NCBI GenBank assembly: GCA_030544235.1
Contig: CM060475.1
Span: 1,635,920-1,699,919 of the forward strand
DNA from: Lepturacanthus savala
Lineage: Eukaryota > Chordata > Actinopteri > Scombriformes > Trichiuridae
Direction of reading: 5' to 3'
Length of the DNA stretch: 64,000 bases
Shown here: in pieces, positions 32,483 through 44,544 of the stretch
Layout: the number at the start of each line of letters is the position of its first letter
How positions within the stretch are numbered: the stretch's first letter is position 1
Notes under the pieces: generated by a model
Databases searched by the model: none
What the model was told of the DNA's origin: nothing
What the model saw: the letters and a program-made list of their open reading frames with translations, nothing else
Made by a program: the position numbers and the translations under genes

Positions 32483-35400
32483 GTGGTTTTACCTGGAATC
32501 ATGTATAAAGAGATGTAAATATGTTTCTGTGACTGCATTTTGCTGTACAGTATTTGTATGTAATATTTAAGTTCTTCCCTTTAGAGCACCTGTTTATACC
32601 CACATTTGAATAACACAAAGCCATATGTACTTTAAATATACATTTTCACACATATTTCTGTCCTGTCAGTTAAGCTAATTACAATTACACCATACATGGA
32701 CAAGATGGCTGCTTCAAAGCTTCCTGTCAAATCCCATGAACTGAAACCATATCATTGGCTACTATTAACGCAGCCTTAAAACAAGACTGCAGCCGTAGCT
32801 GGTCATTATCTGCACATTAGCATATATAAATATATACAATAACTGATTTTTACACAGAAACAACCCGCAAATGTCCATTAGCCAACACAAAAAAATTAGC
32901 AAGTAGCTTGGACGTTAGGCGCCATTTTCACCATTAGAACTAAATTAGTCACGTGACGTTAACACCAAACTTTTACATTTTACATACAAACCTCTGTAGT
33001 CAAACGAAAAGTGAGCAACTTACCTCGAAATATTGGAAATAATAACTTATAAAACGAAGAGGGACAGCCGTTTTGGAACTTTCCTTATGATGCTGCGTTC
33101 GCTTGCACTCGGAACTCGGATATATCCGACTTCCGAATCGGAAAAGTGCAATAGAACGTCCCTTGAACTCGGAACTCCGACTCTGGAACTTTCTTTCTCT
33201 CCTTCAAGTAGTTAATATACTTCCCCAGCAGCACTCTTTGATGCTCAAACACATCCAAACAAACACCTTACTGTGGCCTGCCATGTTTTCCGAGTTTGCG
33301 CAATGAAACGCATTTACCTTGGAAGTCGCTATTTCCGACTCGGGAGTTTCCGGTTTTCCGAGTGTCATCGAACGCAGCATGAGACTAACGATTACCGTTG
33401 CGCGATACGAAGAGTCTCAATGGCGCTGCTGGTCAGTGCTGCCACCAAGCGTCCGTTAAAAACATGATAAAAAAGGCCCTCTTGTGCGAAAAACTGAAAG
33501 AGAAGGAAAGAGGAGGAGAAGAGGAATCCACAGTACAAAGGTAACATCATACCATCTTTTTAATTTTTTTTTTCTAATGCCGTTTTGTGTGAAGAAGTTT
33601 TGCGCTAGCTTGCTAGCTATGTTGAACTGACGCAACGCTAACTCAACATGCTAACAATTAAAATAACACTGATAGCTAGCTAATAAATTATGAGACTAGA
33701 GACTAGAATAGAATGAAATTCAGTAGCCAAGTGATGAAAATGCCAGCTGCAGTAGTTGTGTTTGTTTATTTTTGCTGCTACAGTAATAAATATATCTTCT
33801 CTGTATGTTTAGATTCACTCAGAAAATATTTTACAGGGGCCACAAACATCTGGAGAGGGGCCTTCTGATGAAAACACCACTCTCTGAAGCATGTAAGTTC
33901 ATTGTTTGTGGTTTCTGACACTGCTATGTTGTTGTTGATGTTATTGTTCATTAATCAAATAAAATAGTGTTGTTTATTAAGCGAAGTAGAATGACACAAC
34001 AAACTTAATGCAGTGATGTAACCGTATGAATGTCTTCTGTGTTTTAATATATGTTATAATAATATAAACCAAAAAGTGACACAGTATAATAATACTTCAA
34101 GAAAATACTTATTCTTGAGTATCACATTTGCATGCAGACATCATATGGTTTTATATATGCAAGCATAATTTATCTTTATTCATTTATTTGTTTGTTTTGT
34201 TTTGTTTTTTATCTGACAGCACTGTGAACAGGTAGAGCTTGTAGAGTTTGATAGCTGCGAGACACCACCTTTAATGGGCTGTAATTGATAACGGGGTAAT
34301 TGCTGCAGCAGCTGTGCGCAATCCCCAAATCACCTCTCCCAAGTGCCAATTTCCCCTGTCTGCCAGAGTGTGCATAAACAAGGGTCATGCGTTGAATAGT
34401 GAATTGCCTTAGATTTGGCTTAATATATCGCCATTGTTTGATTGTTAAGTCAGGACCTCTGCATGGAATACCTCTGAAAGACACGACATTTTGACAAATG
34501 ACAGTCATCGGACGAGCAAAGATAAATCCTGATTTACTAAGATGCACATCTCAGTAAATAAGACCCGAGTCATGTGTTGAACCTCCTGTTGTGCACAAAC
34601 ATCTCCCTCTGATATTGTAATTTTAATTTAAAAAACTACTTCAGGAGTAATTTATCTATTTCTCATGCATGCACACACAGCCACTACAAAGCTGAGCTAT
34701 TCACCTATACTTACAGCTAACAGCTAAAAAGACAAATATTCTGCAGTGGGGCAATCGGTTTTATCTGTTTTCAAAATCTTGATTTTTGCACTTGCTCCCA
34801 AAGAGCAGCAGGTGGCAGTAAGTGCACACACGATGCTTGGCATGAAAAGGGGAAATTGAAAGTGTCTGGGAAATGTCTAGTGTCAGTTAGTGGTTATTTC
34901 TCACCAACAATATTTGCATAGAGTGGGAATACACACCAGTAATGTTGCTGTTTTTCAGGGAAAATATAGTTCCCTTAGATTTAAGGCAGTATCTAAATAT
35001 AACTGAAGTGTGTGGCTGTAGTTTGCCCACATGCAAATGCGGTTAAACGAATGTACCGTGCTGCAGATCCTTATAGGCCGCAGCAAAACACACCTTTTAG
35101 TTCCAAATATATATATTTTAAAAAACGATTGAAGTTGGAATCGTCTAATGAAGTCTTTGAATCAAGGCGGCGGGTCTGGGGCGCTGTATTTTCTGCCCAA
35201 TCAACAAGCATTGATCCTTCCATTCAACTAATCAATATCCATTGTCAGATATGGTTTGCAATAGGGATTGTGTTAACAAAGGGGGGGAGGAGGGGGAGGC
35301 GGGGGTGGAGGGTGTCCTCAGACAGCACAGGAGCCTCAACCCTTAACCCCACTGTGTTGCTATGTGCAGCCATGCCTCGTGTCATCCAATCAATCAGCTT

Positions 35401-38400
35401 TGATCAAACCTGTCAGCAGCACTCAAGTCACACCAGTGTACACTGCTGTGCACGTATGTGCGTAAGTGTGTGTGTATGCGTAGCCTATATGTGCATTACT
35501 TAAGCATGATGAACATGCTTTGGAGGACAGTGTTGTCACCCACATACATGTGTTTACCCAGACATAACCAATTTATCACCATGTCCTTACCAGTAAGTCT
35601 TATTACACAGTTCTCACACTGTTACACAGGCGCGCACGCACATACACACACGCACTCAGAAGCCATTAAAAACACAAAGTCAATGGACTCAGACAAGCAA
35701 CCTCATGTATTGCTTTAATATCTGCAGGCATTCTTGCTACAATAAAAAAGAGCTATGGGAGTGCTTCCATCGACTGTGACGAGCAATGTTGCTAATACTG
35801 CATGGGGAATTCTCCTGAAAGGCAGTCACAGACGTAATCCATCCTCGGAGTAGAAAATATTAGAAATAGAGCTATACCGCATTTACCATCCGCCATATTT
35901 AAACAGTTTTTTTTTTTTTTTAAGGCAGGTGCAGAGGAAACATCTTGAAACCTTTCGCAGGAGAATCGTACGCAACTGAATCAGGGGAAGAAAGGGGGGA
36001 AAAAACAGATAAAAGTAAATACAACATGTTCATTTGCGCATCAAATGCACACAGCGCATCTTAAAGATGTATTTCATCCCAAAATAGGCGCGTGTCTGCA
36101 GTTGTAAATACCTGCACACCAGTTTCGGTCTTTATTCTGACAGCGTGAGTGAGCACAGAGACACAGAGGGGAGGGGGGGGTGGGTAGACGGGTATTGAGT
36201 ATAAAAAAAATCCCACTTCCCTGCGGAAATCCCAGCAGGTAAAGGAGATTGCAGCTGTTGAATGAAGCCCATGAATTTAGGAAATAGTCTCCCTGCCACA
36301 TTGATATTTTTTTTCAGGGAAGGAGTAGAGGAGACATTGTGTCATGGCTTTCACAGCTGAGCTGGGAATAAAAAGGAACCGGTACCAGAACTGGAGCTTT
36401 TTGTGTGAAAGCATATCTTTCTTTTTTTTTCCAACAATATCTTCATTGGTATTTTCCACATAAAAGAGCTGAATAACAGGAAAATGCATAAAGATACAAC
36501 ATATATTAGATCAGTCCATCGGATCCAAGCCCATCAGATCCAACCAGGCATTACTACAATGTGTCAAATGAAGTAAAGTTCAGTATATTATAATAAAAAA
36601 CACAAATGACTCTAAAACAGAACCAGAGTGAATGAAATGCATCAAAAAGAAGCATAATCAGCAAATTCAAGCCCCCAAAAAACACACCAAGTCTTTTGAA
36701 AATCTCAAAATTTTACCTACAAATTGTACAAAATCATGTGAAAGAAAATCTTTGGATGGTTTGGACTTTCGGACCAATTACAGGAAGTTCTGGGCCACAT
36801 TAATTTATCATATTATATTTATATGAGCAGCTCAATGCATTTGATCATACGTTTCCTCAATTTTAGCAAACCATGAGTTTAAATCTAGCTGGTATTGCAC
36901 TTTAAACAGAAAAGATTGAACAATCACTGGTGCAGCCTTGTCCTGTTTTTTCCCCCTTTCACCAATAAGAAATCACCTTCTCTCCCTCCCTCTCTCCCTC
37001 TCTCTCTCTCTTCCTTCGTCAAGCCGTCTTTGACGTGAAAAGAGAAAAAGTAAAATCCTCCCCCTTGTCTTTTTTTATTGTGGCGCTGTGCATCGTGCCA
37101 AACAGCAATCTCTGGTAGGATATGAAGATCTTAAATCTTTACCCATTAAAACTTCACTTGAGACACTTTGTGTTCTCCACCAGCCAGTTGTAAAGTCCAA
37201 ATATCGGAGAGATGTGAGTGACTCGGAGGCTGCGCTTTTATAGCCCAGACGCTCATCCCGTAATGCACTCGGAGGGCTAATCCCACTCTCCGAGGAGAGA
37301 GCTAGGTATTGGCTTTGATGATAGAAATGGATTAAACAGATTACATTAAAGGCCAGTCTAATTGAACCAATCTATCCTGATTCTGCCGCTGTAAGATAAA
37401 TGATGAGAAGGGCAGATAGTATATATAGGTCGGCTTTGGGTTTGTGTGTCTGGCTGTTTTTTTTTTTTTCTGTGGACAAGCTGGAAAATACAGAAAAAAC
37501 ACTTTATCCTCATAGAGAGAAGCCCTATAATGTATCAAAGAATAATCAATTTAATACCTATTGCTTTTGCAATTTATTTCTGGACTGTTCGTAATCTTTT
37601 CTGCCAAGACAAAATGAGCTCTTATAAATATATTTGCCTGGAATTGTCCCAATAATATTCCTTCTCGCCATATTGGAAACATTATGCAGGAATGTTCAAT
37701 CAATTCTCCTAGAACCAAAATCAAATGTTCCCAAACCTTTAGGGAACAGAATTTCGCAAGCTGGGCTACGTCCGTGTGTTCGATTCTCCCCCAAATTATA
37801 GCTTGTCTGTGCTTTTTCTTTTCTTTTTTTTTTTAACAGCAAATCCTCCACGTCAAAGGAATCGATTTCCAAACAATCGCTGCTAGAATGTCAGTTTCAA
37901 CATTAAAAAAAAAAAAAAAGCAAAAGGGAGGATACCCACGGCCATCTTAATCAGGTCTGGAGTCTGTCTGAGTTGCTTGTGAATTCACGGTTAATGGGCC
38001 GAAACTTGTAAAACCACCATACCCTTAATGTGCTGCTAATGCACTAAATGCATTTCATTAGTCGGAAATTTCAGTGGAGAATTTGAGTGTTTCACGGGAG
38101 CCTAAATGCACTGAGATCCAAGCGAGAGGGAGGCACTGAAAACCCTTTGGGGGAAAAATATATAGTCACTACTTGGAGATTTGACTCATAAGCCACTTCT
38201 GCAACAGCTCGTTCGACCTCGTCCATCCTTCTCAATGCTTCTTTCTTTATCTTTTGGACGGTTTCTGTGTGCACCTGTTCCCCCACACCATAGTACGGGG
38301 GAGGGGGAAGGGGGGGCGGTATTGACGGCGTCCAGTTTGAAGTGAGCGTGATCGGCTGACCTTTCTATCCAACCTTGTTATCATGGTGAACTCATTAAGC

Positions 38401-39799
38401 AGGACTGTTTAATTAGCAGTGGAATGGCAATCAAGGAGGAGTCGGGGTCCTCTGTAGTCATAGACACGGATCAATGGTCTTCAGGGAGCCTTTGCACTCA
38501 GCAACAGGGGACCTTTACACAGGCTGCATGTGCAGCATACATACAAAGCTATTATTTTTTTACTTTGGGCTTTAAAGTACAGTTTGCATTCCATCCAAAC
38601 TTCTTGTGGATGTTTCCACAGAAATCTCTATTTTTTTTAACGATCCCCTCCAGACATGTTGTAAGATGTATAGAAGATGTATGTCTCTCTGTTACTTGGC
38701 CTGTTCAGTATCTGTGATATAAACACACAGGGATATATGAGATGAAACATTTTCATTTTATACGCTGATTACGCTAATTAAGGCAAGATGAAGAAGTTTC
38801 ATCCTGAAAAAAAATTTTTTTCTAGATCTTCAAACTTTAAAATGGGTTAATTTGACCTATAATACAACAGGAGGGTTCAGGTTTTTGCCTCTTCACCTAC
38901 TTCCATGACTCCACATAAAGGATTTCAGCACACAAAATAAATAGTGTTAATTTACATACATTTTTGTGCATTTTATTCAACTAAGAAATTGAACTCTACA
39001 TTTGTCTATATAGTGAGGCTGTTGAAATTATAATACTGTGCTTGTGTTTTACCAGGACAGAGGGCTAGAGGCCACTGATTAGGGGACTGAGGGCACCTTG
39101 GGCAGGTTAATTGACTTTAGGGGGCGGGGCTTAGCTGCTGTTTAAAATGGGTGAAGCAGAACAGTCCCTCTTTTGCAAGTGCAGGAAGAAGTTGGGCTCC
39201 TCTAAGATGTTTTTTATTGTGGTTGATTTTGTTGTTTTCAGTAGTTTTTGCTGTCCAGGTTTTGAATTCATGAATTCCAATGCCTTGGAAATTCGTGTGT
39301 TGAGTGTAGTTTTTTAATCATTTTCTTATAAAATCTTTCCAGTCACTTATCACCGTGAACAGCCAACAGGTTTTACTTTTTGTGGCTGTATAAAAAAATT
39401 CAATGGTTTCAAAACAAATGTCTGTGATAAACCATAGACTATATTTCATCTGTTTTTTTTCTTATAGTCAACATAATACAGAAATTGTGTTTCTTTAGAA
39501 CTGGAATTTAAGATGTATAAATTCAGAAAACAAACAGAATTTCAAAACTTGTAATGTTCACAAGTCGTTTTATTGATGATGGATGAAGGGAGGCTTTAAC
39601 ACTGATAGGGCTACATGTCTTTATGCAAGGAGGTATTATTATGTTGAAATGGTGGCCTCCTGTAATCTCAGCATTCTAACATTGTGGTTTCCCTTTACTA
39701 TTATTTGACCTTAAGGGCCAAAACCCAGAAAAACACAAACGTATATGGTTTCCACCAACTAATAGCCCTGTAGGCCCACTGGCTCAGACCATCCTCACC
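32483..39799. other. Non-coding block between tRNA cluster and KLF7
   Basis: No coding exon recognised. Contents include a 291-bp inverted-repeat element (33,090-33,380) and a pyrimidine-rich stretch near 36,980-37,015. TAAT-rich stretches at about 37,210-37,420 and 37,960-38,080 resemble conserved regulatory DNA. A repeat-like region lies near 34,210-34,560. Long ORFs at 35,012 (plus) and 34,209 (minus) resemble nothing known and lack splice context. Confidence 0.45.
33090..33380. repeat. MITE-like element with ATGCTGCGTTCG inverted ends
   Basis: The left end ATGCTGCGTTCG is matched at the right by CGAACGCAGCAT. Internal blocks cactcggaactcgga and tttccgagtgtc also pair across the element. 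About 291 bp, no ORF of note. Clear target-site duplications were not found. Confidence 0.6.
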
Positions 39800-40225
39800 A
39801 TAACTAAGCATATTTTGGCTCTGGGAGGGCACTTAAGGGCATTTTAACACACTTTTTAGCTCCCAAGAGGGCTCTTTAGCATGCTTTTTGGCTCCTGGAG
39901 GGCACTTTGGTACATGTTTTGGCTCCTAGAGGACACTTCCACACATTTTTTAGCTCCCAAGAAGGCACCTTAGCATGCATTTTGGCTCTGACAGGGCACT
40001 TTAGAATGCCCTTTGTCTCCTGGAGAGCACTTTAGTTTGCCTTTTAGCCCCATGGAGGACACTTTAGCACATATTTTGGCTGCTGGAGCCCACTTTAACA
40101 TGCATTTCGGCTCCTGGAGGGCACTTTAGCACATGCTTTGACTTCCAAGAGGGCACTTTACCACACATCTTTCAACAATTAGGCCACAAGGACCGGCCTC
40201 CCTACCATCGCCGTGCCCACCACTC
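39800..40225 (-). repeat. Minisatellite-bearing element, copy C (inverted)
   Basis: About twelve units of ggctcctggagggcactttag type (the reverse complement of the family unit) run from about 39,805 to 40,170. The far end carries aattaggccacaagg and cgccgtgcccaccactc, a decayed match to the family terminus GCACGCCACTG. Confidence 0.6.
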
Positions 40226-41097
40226 AGCAGAAAGCTCCACAGCGAGGCTAATATCCCCCTTTTTCATTAAAATCAGAGCGCAGCGGCAAACCGATAAAAC
40301 AGTAACCCTGGCTGACACATCGCTTCAGCACACGCTTTCACACACGCGTGCACAATCGCACACGTTTGTGTTGGTGTGTATTTAAAACTCGCACTGCAAA
40401 ACACACATTCACTGCGAGGCGGGAGCCAACAGCCGCCGCACCTGAGATCCAAGTGAAAGTGAGAGGCATGGAAAAAAAAAGGGAGCTGAACGCTCAGGTC
40501 TGTTGATCTATTTTTACCGCAGAGCAGGGGGCAGAAGGGAGAGAGCGAGTTGCCTGCATAATGCATGGCCCTGTGGTGCTGCAGCCACCGCTGCTCCCTC
40601 GCTGGACGTTCCAGGTGTCTGTGCTGTCTGTCAAAGCAGACGGCACAGAGGGGAGACAGGTGCTCGTTGATCCCTCTCAGAGCACGAGGCCACCAGCTTA
40701 CAGCCGCCTGCCTGCCCCCGCCACCACCAGTCCCAACACAAAGGTTCCGCCTGTGGTTCCATTCAAATCCGTCTCTGAACTGCGTTTTTAGCAGCTGGAG
40801 GGGGGAAACAGGCACAGATAATTATACATCACCTGGGAAGGGAAAGCATTTTTTCTAAAAAAGGAAATAAAAAGAAACAGACAAACGCGCACTGTTTTTT
40901 TTGAGGGTCGTGCAGCAATTTTTTTGTTTTGTTTTTTGGATCTGCGCCGTGGCAACTCATGAATTTCAAAAAAAGGAAAAGAAAATTCCAAATTTAGCAT
41001 GAGAGGATGTCTCTTTAGGGATGCAGGAAAAAAAATAACAATGCAACATCCAGTGTGCCGTTCACTCATTCTTTTACAAAATAACAGAATTATATTA

Positions 41098-41889
41098 AAG
41101 GTCCCTCATCGTAGAATGAGATTTTAATTGTGTTTTGATTACAGGAATTGTGCTATAAATAATGTCCCATGGTTCAAAACTCTGTCCACAGAGAAATACA
41201 CACAGAAACTGTGCCCTAAAGCACTAGAACTTCTGTGAGGTTGTGACGTCATAACTAACATTTTGAAGGGCAGGGGTAAAATGGGCACATATAGCATCTT
41301 AGCCACTGAAACCACATGCACTTTTGCATGCGTTTTGGTTCATAGAGGGAACTTAAACATGCTTTTTAGCTCCCAAGAGGGCACTTTAGCACACATTTTG
41401 GCTCCTAGAAGGCTTTTGGCTCTGAGAGGGCACTTTAACATACTTTTTAGCTCCAAAGGGCACTCTTAAGGGCACTTAAGACATGGGTTTTGGCTCCTAG
41501 AGGGCTCTTTAGCATGTGTTTAGCTCCAAAGGGGCACTTTAACATGCTTTTTAGTTCCAAAAAGGGCACTTTAGTACACATTTTGGCTCCTAGAGGGCAT
41601 TTCAGCACATGTTTTGGCTTCCATTAGCCCCCCCATTGCACGCCACTGCAGCAACCCCTACCCTTATTCACAGCATTTAAATCAGCCAATCAGAAGAGCT
41701 GCTCATTAAAATTTATGAGACAGGCACGAAACAACCTGTTCTTTCCAGAGCTCCAGAGAGAAGCTTGAAAGAGGATGTGGAGATCAGCTATATTGATTTT
41801 TGGCGCTTAAAACCCACAAATATATCTTGTTAGGGATATCACAACTTCAAACAAAACCCCGGAAAAGTGTAAAATATGGGACCTTTAAG
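41098..41889. repeat. Dispersed repeat, copy split by an insertion
   Basis: The two parts (about 41,098-41,258 and 41,649-41,889) align with the single copy at 12,826-13,062. Shared blocks are gttgtgacgtcataacta, aatcagccaatcagaa, aaatatatcttgtt and gggacctttaa. The break falls exactly around the minisatellite element at 41,259-41,648. Confidence 0.6.
41259..41648 (-). repeat. Minisatellite-bearing element, copy B (inverted, nested)
   Basis: In reverse orientation the copy starts CAGTGGCGTGCAATGGGGGG and ends ttacccctgcccttcaaaat. Ten or so 31-bp units lie between. Both edges are defined by the interrupted host repeat, so this copy gives the best evidence that the family moves as a discrete unit. 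Confidence 0.7.
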
Positions 41890-42060
41890 CAGAAGCCTGT
41901 TTCGGGTTTATTTTATTTAGCTCTCTGTGTCTGACTGATTCTGGTGTTTCCTTTCTAAGAAGCAACTTTTAATAGTACACTCTTGACAGCACTAAATGAC
42001 TGGATTTGGTTTGGAAACAGGCGATCTGAGCATCCTTAAATCCTTAGAGGGGGTTGGGCT

Positions 42061-42095
42061 GTTGCTGCTGCTGCTACTCCTCCTGCTGCTGCTGA
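42061..42095. repeat. Imperfect CTG trinucleotide tract
   Basis: Units gctgctgctgctg and cctgctgctgctg are separated by actcct. No coding frame is supported. Confidence 0.7.
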
Positions 42096-42955
42096 GCATC
42101 ACAAGGAGACAGACTAATGCAAGCTTGATGAGGATGCTTCTCTGAATCCACCAGGATGATTAGGCTTTAATTACCGAGGGTCACCTCGACATATTCCCTA
42201 TAATTGGAAATATCTAAGCACTTGGCTGCTCGTGGCAGGAAGACCCAAAGAATTCCATGGCTCCCAACCCTTTGTAGGACAAAGCCTAATTTTAGACAAT
42301 CTACCCTGTGAGGAGACTTTCAGATTGAAGCTTGTCTTTATGCAGATCTGTTGACAAGCAGTCCTTTGTAAGTCTGTGTCCGTTGTTGTCAGGGAGGTAT
42401 AAACTTGTAGATCTGCTTCCCAGTACGCCAGATGTGGCAATAACATCCCTATATGGCTGCCAAACGCCTACAAGACACCCACAGGCATTGGCAGCTCCCT
42501 TCTGTTGCACAACCACATGCGAAGGGAAAAAAAAGAAAAAAAGCTTTATGTTTTGCCGTTTAAGTGAATCACTGCCTCGCCTGAAGAATCGGTCTTTTCT
42601 TTCATTACAGTTGCTTCAATTGAGGCGGCGGTCACACCATTTATACCTTCGATTGAGCGGCGTGAGCTGCAGCTGAATCGCTGCGTATAAAACAAAACCA
42701 ACATTTGTGAATGTGCTCAGGTGTTTCGGACGGTGAATGGCGGAGCGGGAGGCAATTCAAGGACGAGCTGATAAGGCTTCAGGATACCGGACAATGAGAC
42801 AGCACATTTGAAAAGTCGTCCACTGAATATTAAATTTTACTTCTTTCTTTTCTTTTTCTTTTAGTTAATTTTCTTCTTCAGGACCCTAGAAAGTCCTTTT
42901 TTGAGCCTTTAAAGGTCCCAAATTGTAGAATGTTGGTCCTATTTTGTAAGATGTG

Positions 42956-43035
42956 CAGTGCTCCCCACACACCAACATGTGGTGCGGCGCCACAGAATGA
43001 AAACCAAGCAACACACATTGATTCTGCCTTTTTTT
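42956..43035. repeat. hAT-like terminus, CAGTGCTCCCC type
   Basis: This is the second copy of the end seen at 2,953, starting cagtgctccccacacacc and sharing gcggcgccacagaa and tctgcctt blocks. No right terminus identified. Confidence 0.4.
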
Positions 43036-43779
43036 TCAAGCTGTCAGGCCTGTTGTGATGTTATGATGTCACACCTATACAGTCATGTAGCGTACAGATA
43101 ACTAAATTTACTCATCTGGGATTAGAGTATGTACACGCGTGTTATACATGTGGAATGTCACAACAAGATAATGGGATGTTTTAATCCTGTTCTGCTAGAT
43201 TTACATAGATGTTATCACTTGATGCAGATGAATGGAAACAACACAGAACGGATCCGTGTTTATCAACTCTGCTTTTCTATTATTCAGATTATTCTGCTCG
43301 GGATCCCCCGGTGTAATTAGCCGGATAACAAATCCATGCATTGATTCTGTTGCAGCTGTCGAGTGCTATTAGAAAAGAAGGGGGGGGGGGGCTGGGTAAA
43401 CGTGTGGGACGTGGCCACTCTGACTTTCATTTTTTTTTGTAATTCCTCATCGCTAACTGCCAGCCCTCGCTTTAACCCAAATTTCCAAGTTCATTATATA
43501 GCGCGTGCGCCGTTCGCTGATGCGCACGTGACCCTTGATGTGTCGATGTGAACGTGTCGCGTTCCCTCTGCCGAAACACATTAAGACCATTTAGCTCTGC
43601 TGTGAACTCACACAGAACCTCATTTCCATCACGTGTAATGGGAATGACGATCCGAAAGCGCTCATGGGACGTGTGACCTTTATTGAAAAATGACTCCATC
43701 GTTTCTAATTTCATAACGCGCCTCCGAGATTGACGTAGCCTAGGTGTAGTTAGGTAGATAATACACGTCTGTCTGTAAT

Positions 43780-44160
43780 TACAGATAAAAGAACATTAAG
43801 TTGGACAGATACATGTAAGCTTCTTGATGAGGGTGCCCATTTCAATTAGGGAGCATTAAATGAAACAAAAAACCTTATGGGAGTTTCTCACTGCCAGACC
43901 AAGGAGAATTAATACACTGCATAGGGCCATTTACCAGGGAGTAATTACTCCCTAATTAGGCATTAGTTATTCGATTACCCTTTTATCAGCTAGTCATGGT
44001 CAAAAGGCAGGAAGAGCGGATAAGTCATCACCTTGGTTGGTAACAGATGTAATTAACATGGCGTATCTCCCTCAGAGGGAGTGCGCATTCAGGCGAAGTG
44101 AAGGTATTCTGGCCCATTTCCAGTGTTTGATCAAAAGGAACGATAAATCAGAAGCATTTG
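43780..44160. promoter_or_regulatory. Candidate conserved non-coding element
   Basis: The stretch is free of simple repeats and dense in homeodomain-type cores (TAATTA and ATTA). It contains the perfect 16-bp palindrome GGGAGTAATTACTCCC at 43,937-43,952, followed at once by ctaattagg. Its character resembles developmental enhancers that flank transcription-factor genes such as KLF7. Conservation was not tested. Confidence 0.35.
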
Positions 44161-44326
44161 TTATTCATCCAGGGGTGGTTTGCTGCAGAAAGCAGGAAAA
44201 AAAAGGGAGGGTGTAAATTAATTTTCCTGCGCACTTTTTACCCTGTTGGTTTGCAGATTTAACTGCAAAGCAAACCTTTAAAAAAATAAAAAGAAAAGTC
44301 TGGTCAGTGAGAGTAAAAGGGAAAAT

Positions 44327-44327
<1 letters not shown>

Positions 44328-44364
<37 letters not shown>
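44328..44364. repeat. (GT)n microsatellite
   Basis: An uninterrupted run of about 18 GT units, the longest in the window. Confidence 0.9.
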
Positions 44365-44366
<2 letters not shown>

Positions 44367-44544
44367 CCCGGCGGCTCATTGTTAGCAAACTGAATGGCTC
44401 TGTGATTGAGACTTGATAAGAAATCATTAAATATTCTATGAGAAGATGGATAATTAGGTGCATATTGTCGCGGGATGAAACCGACCATTAACAGACACAG
44501 CCAAGAAGTCCATGAATACTCCATGCCCAAAACTGCTTCTACCA

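Larger units (their letters stand above)
40226..44544. other. Non-coding block downstream of KLF7
   Basis: No gene recognised. It holds the split repeat at 41,098-41,889, a CTG-rich tract (42,061-42,095), a hAT-like terminus (42,956-43,035), a conserved-element candidate (43,780-44,160) and a long GT run (44,328-44,364). The 180-codon ORF at 40,273-40,815 minus is not recognised as protein. Confidence 0.45.

Noticed and set aside
40273..40815. 180-codon minus-strand ORF
   Set aside because: No recognisable domain or splice context; it overlaps an equally open plus-strand frame, as expected in GC-rich non-coding DNA.
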